From CAIXSC01 sp046349855 (GTDB taxonomy: Bacteria > Planctomycetota > Planctomycetia > Pirellulales > Pirellulaceae), in assembly GCA_046349855.1 (NCBI GenBank), contig JAXMBM010000031.1, positions 1 through 64,000 on the forward strand: a stretch of DNA of 64,000 nucleotides. Direction: 5' to 3'. The translations under genes and the position numbers were made by a program. Under the pieces are notes generated by a model that was given only the letters and a program-made list of their open reading frames with translations, ran no database searches and was not told where the DNA came from. This document shows, piece by piece, positions 20,001 to 27,939 of this stretch (positions are counted from its first letter, which is position 1; every line of letters begins with the position of its first letter).

Positions 20001-20258
20001 GCCATCGTCTTCAGCAACCTTGGGGCGCTGAACCTGCCAGGCCTCCGGCGGAAACAGCTGTTCCAGCAGCGGACTGAAGCGGTGTGTCGGAGCGTCGGTG
20101 CTGGACCCGCCCGGCACGTCACTCGACGGAGTGTCCTCGGTACTGCTCCGTCGGACCACCTGCGGTTCGATCGCCGGCACGGCCAGCAGCGCGTAGGCGG
20201 CGTAAGCAGCCCCGCAGGCCAGGATCGCGACGATGATGCGGCGGACGGTGGAGAGCAC
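17034..20258 (-). CDS. Very large LptC/OstA-like envelope protein
   Basis: 1074-residue protein with one N-terminal membrane anchor (about 7-27, VRRIIVAILACGAAYAAYALL) and a long beta-rich exported part. Repeated stretches resemble OstA/LptA-type strands, for example LALDVERIVATG, GERLEYSVARRLLHL, AQRIWTPHEVNF and a C-terminal KFLARGARISYSQTKDLLLL. LptC and LptA carry LPS across the periplasm in Gram-negative bacteria. The gene follows kdsD and kdsC in the order used by enterobacteria for kdsD-kdsC-lptC-lptA, which supports an LPS-transport role; the protein is about five times longer than LptC or LptA. The start is GTG, 6 nt after the kdsC stop and without a clear ribosome site, so coupling is likely. 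The assignment rests on context and pattern, not on a profile search. Confidence 0.68.
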   Translation of the reverse strand: MLSTVRRIIVAILACGAAYAAYALLAVPAIEPQVVRRSSTEDTPSSDVPGGSSTDAPTHRFSPLLEQLFPPEAWQVQRPKVAEDDGFVFLFRDFRQLPEGQVELKPCTLIVLPKEADGSDPPAHAVPLVVTAEEGALLQFDNEAAAQRGRFGKFQSGRLPGEVRVYRPESAPGAGDALSLVTRNIQIDAQRIWTPHEVNFRYGASYGSGRDLVITLLPGAGNSGGASVSGAALNGIKFVELVHLDKLHLELPRERAATRPDGDEPAALPHPTDQSGFFAGPADAPLEITCQGSFRMDIQERVASFDDRVEVLRVKPDGPSDQLTCQLLLIHFVRPKVVLPATPDPLTPPQIELPESADRGGLPVQRAIGVADPATPPRVQPTSGRELALDVERIVATGHPVILHAVSVGARARGERLEYSVARRLLHLEDSQSAVLEQAGQRIEAPQLQYQLADDPSRLGRAWASGPGRLTRQDGQEAPLETTWGEELRLRPQGDLHVLSLRGGTSLRFPGFGQFASEAVHVWLRETTDDQGKLTIAPDRLLSQGNVTFDSPRLAGTTRELQAWFRPASGDEAIPPGRPVEAGAPGPGRSISYLPGTPLGAAASRMNVTGDLLRVQVLFSAQRSRLDQVSVQGQVRVTQTGGEERPEDRLSIEGAELHVDDADTQQAILRIVGEAATPARVQARGMTLTGPEIHLSQGDNRLWIDGPGSMTLPPLETRPKPRGTVLFENPRPLPPAPGGTMRDAAEMTSRPAPFTITWKGRLDFDGQQARFQRDVQARGVHRLDTGEILELLVLGGLLDVTLSQRLKFDGSPPPENLGLGQLLFGGHIYLEGQTLQSGTVTGRHKMQLHNLSLDQLSGRLHGDGPGWLNSVRLDEGQFASALSGRTAGGPAPPMPMPMPTSGPQLIFLHVEFSRAVDGNVTARHVEFTDQVQAIFGPVSRWDEELDWRRPETAGEQGATLRCQRLAVGQLAGGNADSPAVELEATGSAVVEGQKFLARGARISYSQTKDLLLLAGDGRSDAEFFRKPSANPLKPDTVARTIMYWRRDNRLEISGGKYIDLSPYTSDLSPPPRRP

Positions 20259-20264
20259 GAGGGG

Positions 20265-20789
20265 TTAGCCCACGACGTATTTGCGGATCAGATCGTCCCA
20301 GCGGAACTTGGCTTTGAGCAGCGTCTCGACCAGCTCGCGCACGGCACCGTGACCACCAGGGAGCCGAGTGACATGGCCGGCGGCCAGCCGCACGTCGTCG
20401 GCCGCATCGGCCACGGCGACTCCCAGGCCGACCTGACGCATGACCGGCAGGTCGGTGAGGTCGTCGCCGATATAGCAGACCTGATTGGGTGACAGTCGCA
20501 GTTCTCGAATCACTTCCATCGCCGTGGGGAGCTTGTTTTCAAAGCCTTGGCGCACGATGTCGATTCCCAGTTCGGCCGCGCGCACTTTGACGATCTGGGA
20601 CGTGCGGGCCGTCAGGATGCCAAAGCGATACCCGGCCCGTTGCCAGAGTTTGATTCCCAACCCATCGCGGATGTGGAAACGCTTGCTTTCGACCCCCGAG
20701 TTATCGAAATACAGGCCGCCATCCGTCAGCACACCGTCGACGTCCGACAGAATGAGTTCGATCGAAGACGCCATCGTCTCAAGATTCAT
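20265..20789 (-). CDS. kdsC: 3-deoxy-D-manno-octulosonate 8-phosphate phosphatase
   Basis: 174-residue HAD-superfamily phosphatase that removes phosphate from Kdo-8-P in the pathway to Kdo for lipopolysaccharide. Motif I is LSDVDGVLTDGG (about 11-22), followed by KRFHIRDGLGIKL, ILTARTS (motif II) and CYIGDDLTDLPVM (motif III), all typical of KdsC, and the length fits the family. The ATG at 20789 was chosen over a longer frame because AGGGAG stands 11 nt upstream and homology begins here. It overlaps the end of kdsD by 11 nt and is followed 6 nt later by the LptC-like gene, so the three appear to be one operon. Confidence 0.95.
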   Translation of the reverse strand: MNLETMASSIELILSDVDGVLTDGGLYFDNSGVESKRFHIRDGLGIKLWQRAGYRFGILTARTSQIVKVRAAELGIDIVRQGFENKLPTAMEVIRELRLSPNQVCYIGDDLTDLPVMRQVGLGVAVADAADDVRLAAGHVTRLPGGHGAVRELVETLLKAKFRWDDLIRKYVVG

Positions 20790-21993
20790 GTTGCCCGCTC
20801 CCTGTTCGCTGGTCGCCGCGCCGCGCGGGCCGGAAGGGGACGACGCGCGGTCCGTCGTGTTCGTTTTCGTCGTCGGAGGTATCATCGATCGAGTCGTCGC
20901 TGGCTGAGTCATCTCGATGGACCGTCACGGCGGAGGGGCCTGCCGAGGAACTCACAGCCTCCGCCAGCGAACTGGCCGCGGGAGAGCGCGGCAGCAGCGC
21001 CAGCAGGTCGGTGATATCGATCAGGCCGGCGGGCCGCCCCTGGTCGTCGACCACGGGGAGTTCGCTGATTTTCCGCCCGGCCAGAGTCGTCAAGGCGGCA
21101 GAAACGGCCGTCCCTTGAGTCACCACGATCGGGCGCCGAGTCATGACCGCGGCGATCGGTCCGTCGATGGCCGTGTCGCGTTTGTGTTCGAGCAGCCTCG
21201 CCAGATCACTGTCGGTGAAGACTCCACTGAGCTCGCCCGTGGCATTCACCAGCATGATGGCCCCGCTGCGACGACCGGGGCGGCTGAGCTGGATGAAGAC
21301 CTGCCGCACGGTATCCGCATCGCGTGCCACTCGACACTCGGCCAGGGGACGCATGATGTCGTCGACGCGTGCCAGTTTTCGTCCCAGACTGCCGCCCGGA
21401 TGGAATCGCGCAAAATCGGCGGGCCCAAATCGCCGCTGGTGGCTGACCGTCAGTGCCAGGGCATCGCCCAACGCCAGCATGGCCGTGGTGCTGGTCGACG
21501 GAGCCAGTCCGAGAGCGCACGCTTCCTGAATGGGACCAATGTCGAGAGTGATGGTGGCGGCCTTGCCGAGCTGGCTGGCGGGTTGTCCGGTGAGGGCGAT
21601 GATGGGCGTGCCCAGTTCCCTCAGCGACGGCAGCAGACGTGTGATTTCGGCCGTTTCGCCGCTGTACGACAGCACCATCACCACGTCGGCCGGATGCACT
21701 CGACCCAGGTCGCCATGCAGGGCTTCCGCCGCATGGAGAAAGTGGCTGCGCGTGCCGGTCGACGCCAGCGTGGCGGCGATCTTCTGCCCGATCAGCCCCG
21801 CCTTTCCGATGCCCGTCACCATGACACTGCCCGGGCAGTTCAGCAACAGCGTGATGGCGTCGGTGAAGCGGTCATCGAGGCGTTCGGCGAGCGCCAAGAC
21901 CGCGGCCGCCTCGGCGCGCAGAATCTCCCGTCCGAGTTCGCGTGCTGCCGCGCCGCTACGCCGTTCGCCGGCTTCGTGCCGTACCGCTTCCAT
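20779..21993 (-). CDS. kdsD: Arabinose-5-phosphate isomerase (SIS-CBS-CBS), Kdo biosynthesis
   Basis: 404-residue KdsD/KpsF/GutQ family protein converting ribulose-5-P to arabinose-5-P, the first step to Kdo. The SIS domain occupies about 35-190 (GSVMVTGIGKAGLIGQKIA; HAAEALHGDLGRV; MVLSYSGETAE), then the FHPGGSLGRKL linker and two CBS domains (about 205-330, VFTDSDLARLLE and PVVDDQGRPAGLIDITDLL). E. coli KdsD is about 328 residues; the extra 70 or so C-terminal residues here are Ser/Asp-rich and of low complexity. A GTG two codons earlier (21999) is an alternative start. It leads the kdsD-kdsC-LptC-like operon with a predicted promoter at 22065-22093. Confidence 0.94.
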   Translation of the reverse strand: MEAVRHEAGERRSGAAARELGREILRAEAAAVLALAERLDDRFTDAITLLLNCPGSVMVTGIGKAGLIGQKIAATLASTGTRSHFLHAAEALHGDLGRVHPADVVMVLSYSGETAEITRLLPSLRELGTPIIALTGQPASQLGKAATITLDIGPIQEACALGLAPSTSTTAMLALGDALALTVSHQRRFGPADFARFHPGGSLGRKLARVDDIMRPLAECRVARDADTVRQVFIQLSRPGRRSGAIMLVNATGELSGVFTDSDLARLLEHKRDTAIDGPIAAVMTRRPIVVTQGTAVSAALTTLAGRKISELPVVDDQGRPAGLIDITDLLALLPRSPAASSLAEAVSSSAGPSAVTVHRDDSASDDSIDDTSDDENEHDGPRVVPFRPARRGDQRTGSGQHES

Positions 21994-22064
21994 GCTCACA
22001 CCCGCCTCATCCTTGACGCGCTGAGCCGTCGGGGCAGAGGCTGTCCCGACTCCAAGGCGGCGGG

Positions 22065-22093
22065 ATTGTATCGGGCTCAGCCACTTACGACAA
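22065..22093 (-). promoter_or_regulatory. Predicted sigma-70-type promoter of the kds operon
   Basis: On the minus strand TTGTCG (22088-22093) and TACAAT (22065-22070) stand 17 nt apart. Transcription would start near 22058, giving a leader of about 60 nt before kdsD. The remainder of the gap between kdsD and the aldolase gene (to 22290) shows no gene or clear hairpin. Confidence 0.5.
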
Positions 22094-22290
22094 CGCGAAC
22101 TCGGCGGTCACCCCGCCGAGGCAAGTCGAGCGGTTCGGCCACTCGGACCGGGCCCCGCTTTCCCGCAGCCCTGATGAAGCCAGCGCCAGCGAGTCGCCCT
22201 GGTACGGCGCCTCGCTTTCGGGATGGCAAGAGGTTGGTGGGCAAGGTCCGCGAACACAGAGGGGCCGCGGACCCGAACGGCCGGCGGCGA

Positions 22291-23304
22291 TCACCCGCGG
22301 GTGGCCATGAACTTGGAGGCCCAGCCAGCCTGACCGAAGGCGGTCATGCGGGCAATGCATACCTTTTTCATGGCATCCCGGGCTGGCTTGAGGTAGTCCC
22401 GCGGGTCGAATTTCTCGGGGGATTCCTGCAGCACCTTGCGGATGGCGGCCGTGATGGCCATGCGATTGTCGGTGTCGACATTGATTTTCCGCACGCCGTG
22501 CTTGATCCCGCGCTGGATCTCTTCAACCGGCACGCCCCAGGTCTGAGGCATCTTGCCGCCATACTTGTTGATCAGATCCTGCAAATCCTGGGGAACGGAG
22601 GAACTGCCGTGCATCACCAGATGGCAATTGGGCAGACGGCGGTGAATCTCCTCGATCCGCGACATGGCGAGCGTTTCGCCGTCGGGTTTTCGGGTGAATT
22701 TGTAGGCTCCGTGGCTGGTACCGATGGCGACGGCCAGGGCATCCACGCCGGTCTGGGCCACGAAATCGGCCGCTTCGGTGGGGTCCGTTAACAGCTGGTC
22801 GTGGCTCAGCACTCCTTCGGCGCCGTGCCCGTCTTCCTTTTCGCCATGCCCCGTTTCCAGTGATCCCAGGCACCCCAGTTCGCCTTCAACCGACACGCCG
22901 AACGCATGAGCCAGCCGCACCACTTCGGCGGTCACGCGGACGTTGTATTCGTAATCGGCCGGAGTCTTGGCGTCCTCGCGCAGCGAACCGTCCATCATCA
23001 CGCTGGTAAAGCCATTCTTGATCGCGCTGGCACAGGTGGCCACGCTGTTGCCGTGGTCCTGATGCATGACGATCGGAATGCGCGGGTAAAGCTCGGCGGC
23101 GGCGAGCATGAGGTGTCGCAGGTAGGCATCCTGGGAGTAGGAGCGAGCTCCGCGGGAGGCCTGGATAATGACCGGCGAATCGGTCTCCTTGGCCGCCTCC
23201 ATGATCGACTGGATCTGCTCCATGTTGTTGACGTTGAAGGCCGCCACGCCGTAGTCGTTTTCGGCGGCATGGTCGAGCAGATCGCGCAATGGGATGAGTG
23301 GCAT
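22291..23304 (-). CDS. fba: Class II fructose-1,6-bisphosphate aldolase
   Basis: 337-residue zinc-dependent aldolase that interconverts fructose-1,6-bisphosphate with dihydroxyacetone phosphate and glyceraldehyde-3-phosphate in glycolysis and gluconeogenesis. Visible motifs are AAFNVNNMEQ near the start, IPIVMHQDHGNS (His81, Asp83, His84 for substrate and zinc), MMDGSLREDAKTP, GELGCLGSLETG, a zinc-region GTSHGAYKF and LVMHGSSSVP, ending with KINVDTDNRMA. The pattern matches the long Calvin-cycle-type subgroup (about 340-350 residues). It is a likely single-gene transcript with its own promoter at 23371-23399, unrelated in function to the kds operon downstream. Confidence 0.96.
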   Translation of the reverse strand: MPLIPLRDLLDHAAENDYGVAAFNVNNMEQIQSIMEAAKETDSPVIIQASRGARSYSQDAYLRHLMLAAAELYPRIPIVMHQDHGNSVATCASAIKNGFTSVMMDGSLREDAKTPADYEYNVRVTAEVVRLAHAFGVSVEGELGCLGSLETGHGEKEDGHGAEGVLSHDQLLTDPTEAADFVAQTGVDALAVAIGTSHGAYKFTRKPDGETLAMSRIEEIHRRLPNCHLVMHGSSSVPQDLQDLINKYGGKMPQTWGVPVEEIQRGIKHGVRKINVDTDNRMAITAAIRKVLQESPEKFDPRDYLKPARDAMKKVCIARMTAFGQAGWASKFMATRG

Positions 23305-23370
23305 GATTCGAGTTCCTTCGTGAGCGGGTAAGCCAGCTGCTGCTGGTTGTGTTCATTCGCCTCGCTGCCG

Positions 23371-23399
23371 ATTATCCGCGCCAACCTGGAAGGCGGCAA
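23371..23399 (-). promoter_or_regulatory. Predicted sigma-70-type promoter of the aldolase gene
   Basis: On the minus strand TTGCCG (23394-23399) and GATAAT (23371-23376) are separated by 17 nt. Transcription would start near 23364, about 60 nt before the aldolase start codon. Confidence 0.5.
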
Positions 23400-23441
23400 T
23401 GCCGGGTCCGCGGCGGTATGCGCCTGGCGAGGAGGGAGCGA

Positions 23442-24335
23442 TCAGTCCAGGGGAGTCGTCAGAGGGTCGTGGGTGGTTTGCTCGCTGAACAAGTCGTCGA
23501 TCTGGGTCTGGGCGAGTCGGACCAACAGCACACGGGTTTCCGGCGGACCACTCGACGTGAGCGAGCAGAACTGCCGTCCCAGCCCCTTGTTAGCGGTGGC
23601 CGAAGAGACTACGAGCAGCTGCCCCGGAGCCAGCAAGGTGCGAATCCGCAGCGACTCGAGAATGAGGCGTTCCCGGTTGGCATCCAGGCGAAACGTTCCC
23701 TCCTGAGCCTGGCCGACCCATTTTTGACGCGCCTCTCCGTGCTCAATTTCCGGCACCAATTCGACTTCCGAGCGACCGTCTCCCTGGGGATAGCTGCGAA
23801 CCGAGAACAGGCATTGCGCGTTGCTGAGGGTTCGGCCCGAAATGCGTTCGCTGTCCGGCAGCAGGACCGCCAGCGACGGCTGGACCTCGGTTAGCAGGAT
23901 CTTGCTCCGCTTGCCTGCTCGAATTTGTAGGCGTTGCTCACTCGTGGGCATGATTCCCGGCCCATTTTCCGGATCGACATCGCGCGTGGCTGCCCGCTGC
24001 CGATCCAGCTGTTCACGGAGCGACTCGGGGAGGGCTCCACGAATGACCCCACTGCGAAAACCGTTGTCGGCCAGACGTTGCCGCAATTCGTGGGGCAGGG
24101 CCTGTTCATCGACCTGACGCCACCAGTCACCATCGACACTCGACTCGGGAAAATGTACGACCGCGACTTCGAGGACGACACTATCGGGGGACATCTGAGC
24201 ACGTGGCAGCTCGAACGGGGCCCCTCCGGGTCGGGACCAGCTGGAACAACCCAGGAGGGCAGCGCAGCTCAGCGCAAGCAGCCCGGCTCCGCCCCACGGC
24301 CACCTCTCCCGCGTCCAGCGACCTAAAGGTAACAT
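23442..24335 (-). CDS. Predicted outer-membrane lipoprotein of unknown function
   Basis: 297-residue protein with a lipoprotein signal peptide: charged start, hydrophobic GAGLLALSCAALLGCSS with a lipobox (LLGC). I do not recognise the mature domain. It is mixed alpha/beta, has DGDWWRQVDEQALP near the start and a C-terminal LLAPGQLLVVSSATA then RVLLVRLAQTQID, and lacks obvious catalytic motifs. The ATG at 24335 puts the hydrophobic segment close to the N-terminus; an ATG nine codons earlier (24362) is equally possible and neither has a strong ribosome site. It is divergent from the ribosomal operon and upstream of the aldolase gene; the neighbours give no functional hint. Confidence 0.75.
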   Translation of the reverse strand: MLPLGRWTRERWPWGGAGLLALSCAALLGCSSWSRPGGAPFELPRAQMSPDSVVLEVAVVHFPESSVDGDWWRQVDEQALPHELRQRLADNGFRSGVIRGALPESLREQLDRQRAATRDVDPENGPGIMPTSEQRLQIRAGKRSKILLTEVQPSLAVLLPDSERISGRTLSNAQCLFSVRSYPQGDGRSEVELVPEIEHGEARQKWVGQAQEGTFRLDANRERLILESLRIRTLLAPGQLLVVSSATANKGLGRQFCSLTSSGPPETRVLLVRLAQTQIDDLFSEQTTHDPLTTPLD

Positions 24336-24488
24336 TGCTGCGGGACGATATTTATGTCCCATGGATCAACTCGAGGTAAAGAGACCACCACCGCCTGGTT
24401 CGTCAGCTCCGTCGTACCGAGCGCGGGGGACGTTAACGAGCGGCCGGCATTCCGTCAATCCGAACCGCAAAAACTCGAGCGGCGCCCG

Positions 24489-24517
24489 TTGACGAATCGA
24501 AATTCAATCTCTACACT
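24489..24517 (+). promoter_or_regulatory. Promoter of the S10-spc ribosomal protein operon
   Basis: TTGACG (24489-24494) and TACACT (24512-24517) are exactly 17 nt apart, the best sigma-70-type match in the window. Transcription would begin near 24524 and leave a leader of about 110 nt before rpsJ, long enough for autoregulation, as occurs with L4 in enterobacteria. I could not identify a defined leader structure. Confidence 0.65.
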
Positions 24518-24633
24518 CGTCCGTTTCCCGCTCGGGGCCAAGGGTCGCCACTGCCACAGGCAGCTGCGGCGGACCTGCTTTCGGGTGAGCTGTGTCTCCG
24601 GAACGCGGGCGGGTAATTTGCAGGAGATTTTCA

Positions 24634-24960
24634 GTGGCTGGACAACCTCACGAAGTGATCCGGATTCGGATGGAAGCATACGACCATGCCATCCTGGATC
24701 AAAGTGCGCTGGAGATCGTCGACACGGCGAAGCGGACGCATTCGGAGGTGCATGGACCGATTCCTTTGCCCACGCGCATCGAGCGGTATACCGTGCTGTC
24801 GGGTCCGAATATTGACAAGAAAGCTCGTCAGCAGTTCGAAATCCGTACTCACAAACGGCTTATCGACATTGTTCAGGCGACGGCCAAGACGATCGAAGCG
24901 TTGAACAAGCTGAGTCTGCCGGCGGGTGTGGATATCAAGATTAAGGCGACGACGCGGTAG
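24634..24960 (+). CDS. rpsJ: 30S ribosomal protein S10
   Basis: 108 residues, first gene of the superoperon. Typical S10 motifs are RIRMEAYDHAILDQSA, GPIPLPTRIERYTVL and FEIRTHKRLIDI. The start is GTG, supported by AGGAG seven nt upstream; the product then begins VAGQPHEVIRIR. S10 sits in the 30S head and also binds NusB in antitermination. No rpsL, rpsG, fusA or tuf gene precedes it, unlike many bacteria where the str operon lies upstream. Confidence 0.97.
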   Translation: MAGQPHEVIRIRMEAYDHAILDQSALEIVDTAKRTHSEVHGPIPLPTRIERYTVLSGPNIDKKARQQFEIRTHKRLIDIVQATAKTIEALNKLSLPAGVDIKIKATTR

Positions 24961-25150
24961 TTGGGTCGTTGCGAGTAAGGGTGTTCGGCAGATTGAATTG
25001 CCACGCGGTGTGGCAGTTTGAATTGCCGGCAAAAGAAAGATTCCTCAGGTAGTGCCCTATGCACGGGACGCCTGGCAGGTAAACTGGCGACCTTTTTCCC
25101 AGTGGTGGGACGTCTGATTCCTGTCGGCACCAATGACGAGGCGAATAATC

Positions 25151-25846
25151 ATGGCCAAGGGACTGCTCGGCCGGAAGGTCGGGATGACGCAAGTGTTTGA
25201 TGAGGCCGGAAAGGCAATTCCGGTCACGGTGATTGAGGCCGGCCCATGCCATGTCTTGCAGATCCGTACCACCGAGCGCGACGGCTACTCCGCTTTGCAG
25301 CTCGGCTTTCTGGATAAGCCTCGTCGATTGGCGTCTCGTAGTGAACGTGGCCATGTGGCCAATCTCAACAGCAAGCGGTCGAAGCGTCGTCAGGCGGCTG
25401 GCGTGCAGGTGCAGCGACCGGATTGCGAGCCGAAGCGTTACGTGCGCGAGCTCCGCGGCGAATTCGCCGACATTCAGGTGGGGCAGGCTCTGACTGTCGC
25501 CTCGCTGGAAGGTGTCAAGGCGGTTGACGTCGTGGGTGTGACAAAGGGGCGTGGTTACGCGGGTGTGATCAAGCGGCACGGCTTTGGTGGTCAGCGCGCG
25601 ACGCACGGTGTGAAGAAGGTGCATCGCCACATGGGTGGCACGGGCAGCCTCGCGGCGTGGCGCGGTGGTGGTCGCCCCAAGAAGGGTAAGAAGATGCCGG
25701 GCCACTACGGGCATGACCGAGTGACCGCGCGCAACTTGAAGGTGGTGCGGATCGACGCCGAAAAGAATTTGCTGCTGGTGCGCGGGGCGGTCCCCGGGCC
25801 GGCCGGCGCTTGTGTGGTGATTCGCGAAACGAACAAGGTGGGATAG
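25151..25846 (+). CDS. rplC: 50S ribosomal protein L3
   Basis: 231 residues. The N-terminal LLGRKVGMTQVFDEAGKAIPV, the central GVTKGRGYAGVIKRHGFGG and the loop RHMGGTGSLAAWRGGG identify L3, one of the primary 23S rRNA binders near the peptidyl-transferase centre. The ATG at 25151 fits GAGGCG upstream and the family start MAKGLLGRK; an in-frame ATG 18 nt earlier is less likely. The 190-nt gap from rpsJ is unusually long for this operon and has no recognised gene. Confidence 0.97.
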   Translation: MAKGLLGRKVGMTQVFDEAGKAIPVTVIEAGPCHVLQIRTTERDGYSALQLGFLDKPRRLASRSERGHVANLNSKRSKRRQAAGVQVQRPDCEPKRYVRELRGEFADIQVGQALTVASLEGVKAVDVVGVTKGRGYAGVIKRHGFGGQRATHGVKKVHRHMGGTGSLAAWRGGGRPKKGKKMPGHYGHDRVTARNLKVVRIDAEKNLLLVRGAVPGPAGACVVIRETNKVG

Positions 25847-25926
25847 GCGGTTGGCTGTCGGGGTGTGTCGAGCGCGTGCTGGCATACCAAGGCGGGGATC
25901 GCAAGTGAGAAGAGTGGGGCTTGGTC

Positions 25927-26580
25927 ATGGCCGTGTTGCCGATCTACGATCGAACCGGGAAGGAAGTCGGAAGCTACGAGATCGATCCGGCGGAAGTCGC
26001 GCCGACGATCAATAAGCAGCTGCTGCACGACGTGGTGGTGATGTACCAGGCGAATCAGCGCCAAGGGACGTTTCGCACCAAGGGACGCGGCGAAGTGGCT
26101 GGTTCGACCAAGAAGCTGTATCGCCAGAAGGGGACGGGTAACGCCCGTGCTGGCTCGCGCCGCTCGGGAACGCGTCGTGGTGGCGGGCATATTTTTGCCA
26201 AGCGTCCCCGTGATTTTTCGTTCCGCATGCCGCGGAAGGCGGTGCGGTTGGCGACTCGGATGGCGATTGCGTCCCGGATCGCCGACAACCAGGTGGTGGT
26301 GATTGACGAATTGAAGTTTGGTGCTCCGAAGACCAAGGAAATGGCGGCCATTCTCCGTTCGCTGAAGCTCGCCGAGGGTTCGACGCTGGTGGCGACGGCA
26401 GGTTCGGATGCGAACGTGTACCGCAGCTCGCGGAACATCACGGGCGTAACGGTTTCGCCGGTTTCGGATCTGAATGCCCTGGTGGTGCTGGCTCCGCATC
26501 GGCTGCTGGTGACTCGAGCGGCGCTGGATGAGATTCGGGCGCGGGCGGCACGGGCTGCCAAGGGTGGTGAGTCCGATTAG
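25927..26580 (+). CDS. rplD: 50S ribosomal protein L4
   Basis: 217 residues. MAVLPIYDRTGKEVGSYE, then QANQRQGTFRTKGRGEVAGS and the tunnel-loop motif KLYRQKGTGNARAGSRRS are diagnostic of L4, which lines the exit tunnel and in some bacteria represses this operon. The C-terminal half has the usual alpha/beta fold (VVVIDELKF, LVVLAPHRLLVTRAAL). It lies 80 nt after rplC. An upstream TTG two codons earlier is in frame but the ATG is preferred. Confidence 0.97.
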   Translation: MAVLPIYDRTGKEVGSYEIDPAEVAPTINKQLLHDVVVMYQANQRQGTFRTKGRGEVAGSTKKLYRQKGTGNARAGSRRSGTRRGGGHIFAKRPRDFSFRMPRKAVRLATRMAIASRIADNQVVVIDELKFGAPKTKEMAAILRSLKLAEGSTLVATAGSDANVYRSSRNITGVTVSPVSDLNALVVLAPHRLLVTRAALDEIRARAARAAKGGESD

Positions 26581-26636
26581 GGGTACGGTGAGGTCCGGCG
26601 TCCTGAGCGGGCTGAGTGTTGAGGAGGGGTGGGGAA

Positions 26637-26948
26637 ATGACTGAGGCGAAAAGCAAGGCTGGTCCTGAGTTGCGGGCCGATCAGGTGATCCTGCGTCCCA
26701 TCGTGACGGAAAAGGGGATCCATCGCGCCACGCGACTCAATCAATACGCTTTTGAGATCAACCCGCTGGCTGATAAGGACGATGTGCGCCGAGCCGTTGA
26801 GGGGTTGTTCAATGTCAAGGTGATCAGGGTGCGGACGCAAAACCGCAAGGGGAAGATGCGGCGGCATCGCTTCCGCATGTCGGCGACTCGCCGCTGGAAG
26901 AAAGCGGTGGTGACGTTGAGCTCCGAACATCGCATCGACTTCTTCTAA
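26637..26948 (+). CDS. rplW: 50S ribosomal protein L23
   Basis: 103 residues. ADQVILRPIVTEKG followed by YAFEINPLADKDDVRRAVE and FNVKVIRVRTQN are typical. L23 sits at the tunnel exit and is the docking site for trigger factor and SRP. The ATG at 26637 follows GAGGAGGGGTGGGG, a strong ribosome site. Confidence 0.97.
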   Translation: MTEAKSKAGPELRADQVILRPIVTEKGIHRATRLNQYAFEINPLADKDDVRRAVEGLFNVKVIRVRTQNRKGKMRRHRFRMSATRRWKKAVVTLSSEHRIDFF

Positions 26949-26996
26949 GCAAGCACCTTGGCAGGGCAGGGCGGCAGCCAAACAGGGATCTAAGAC

Positions 26997-27854
26997 ATGG
27001 GTATTCGCAAATATCGACCGACATCCGCCGGGCGGCGAGCAGCCAGCGTCAGCGACTTCGCTGATTTGACTCGTGGCGCCAAGCCGGAAAAGTCGCTGCT
27101 GCAGCCGCTCCGCAAGAAGGGTGGCCGCAACAATCAGGGTTTCATCACTGCTCGGCATCGAGGCGGCGGTCACAAGCAGATGTACCGCGTTGTCGACTTT
27201 CGCCGTGACAAGGACGGCGTGCCGGGCGTGGTCAACTCGATTCAGTACGATCCGAACCGGAACGTGCGTCTGGCGCTGATCTACTATGTGGATGGCGAGA
27301 AGCGCTACATTCTGGCTCCGGAGGGATTGAAGGAAGGGACGCGCATCGAGAATGGTGCCGACGCACCACCGAACGTGGGGAATTGCTTGCCGCTGCGGAG
27401 CATCCCGCTCGGTTCGACGATCCATGCGATCGAAATGTTGCCGGGGCGAGGTGGTGTGTTGTGTCGCGCTGCCGGGATGGGTGCGGTATTGCTGGCCCGT
27501 GAGTCGGGCTGGGCGCAGATTTCGCTCCCCAGCGGCGAAATTCGACGTATTCCGGCGAACTGCCGGGCCACCATCGGCAAGCTGGGCAATGCCGACGCGA
27601 TGAACGTCGAGTTGGGTAAGGCGGGGCGCAAGCGTTGGATGGGGCGTCGGCCGCACGTTCGTGGCACGGCCATGAATCCGATCGATCACCCGCACGGTGG
27701 TGGTGAAGGTCGCACCAAGGGCGGTCGTCACCCGGTCAGCCCCACGGGCAAGCTGGCGAAGGGTGGTTTCACTCGCAAGCGTCGCAAGCCGTCGAACAAG
27801 GCGATTGTCCGGCGGCGTCGCTCGCGCCGCTACGGGCAGCTCAAGTTGAAGTAA
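26997..27854 (+). CDS. rplB: 50S ribosomal protein L2
   Basis: 285 residues, close to the usual 275. Motifs are GRNNQGFITARHRGGGHKQ, the RNA-binding GRRPHVRGTAMNP and DHPHGGGEGRTKGGRHPVSP near the peptidyl-transferase centre, and a basic end RRRSRRYGQLKLK. L2 is required for subunit association and peptide-bond formation. It follows rplW by 48 nt. Confidence 0.98.
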   Translation: MGIRKYRPTSAGRRAASVSDFADLTRGAKPEKSLLQPLRKKGGRNNQGFITARHRGGGHKQMYRVVDFRRDKDGVPGVVNSIQYDPNRNVRLALIYYVDGEKRYILAPEGLKEGTRIENGADAPPNVGNCLPLRSIPLGSTIHAIEMLPGRGGVLCRAAGMGAVLLARESGWAQISLPSGEIRRIPANCRATIGKLGNADAMNVELGKAGRKRWMGRRPHVRGTAMNPIDHPHGGGEGRTKGGRHPVSPTGKLAKGGFTRKRRKPSNKAIVRRRRSRRYGQLKLK

Positions 27855-27939
27855 TCGGAAAACATTGGGGGCTGGGCAGCACCAGCCTGCGTAAAGGCCC
27901 CACAGCGGAATTCGGACGAGGAATCGGGAGAGCGGAAAG

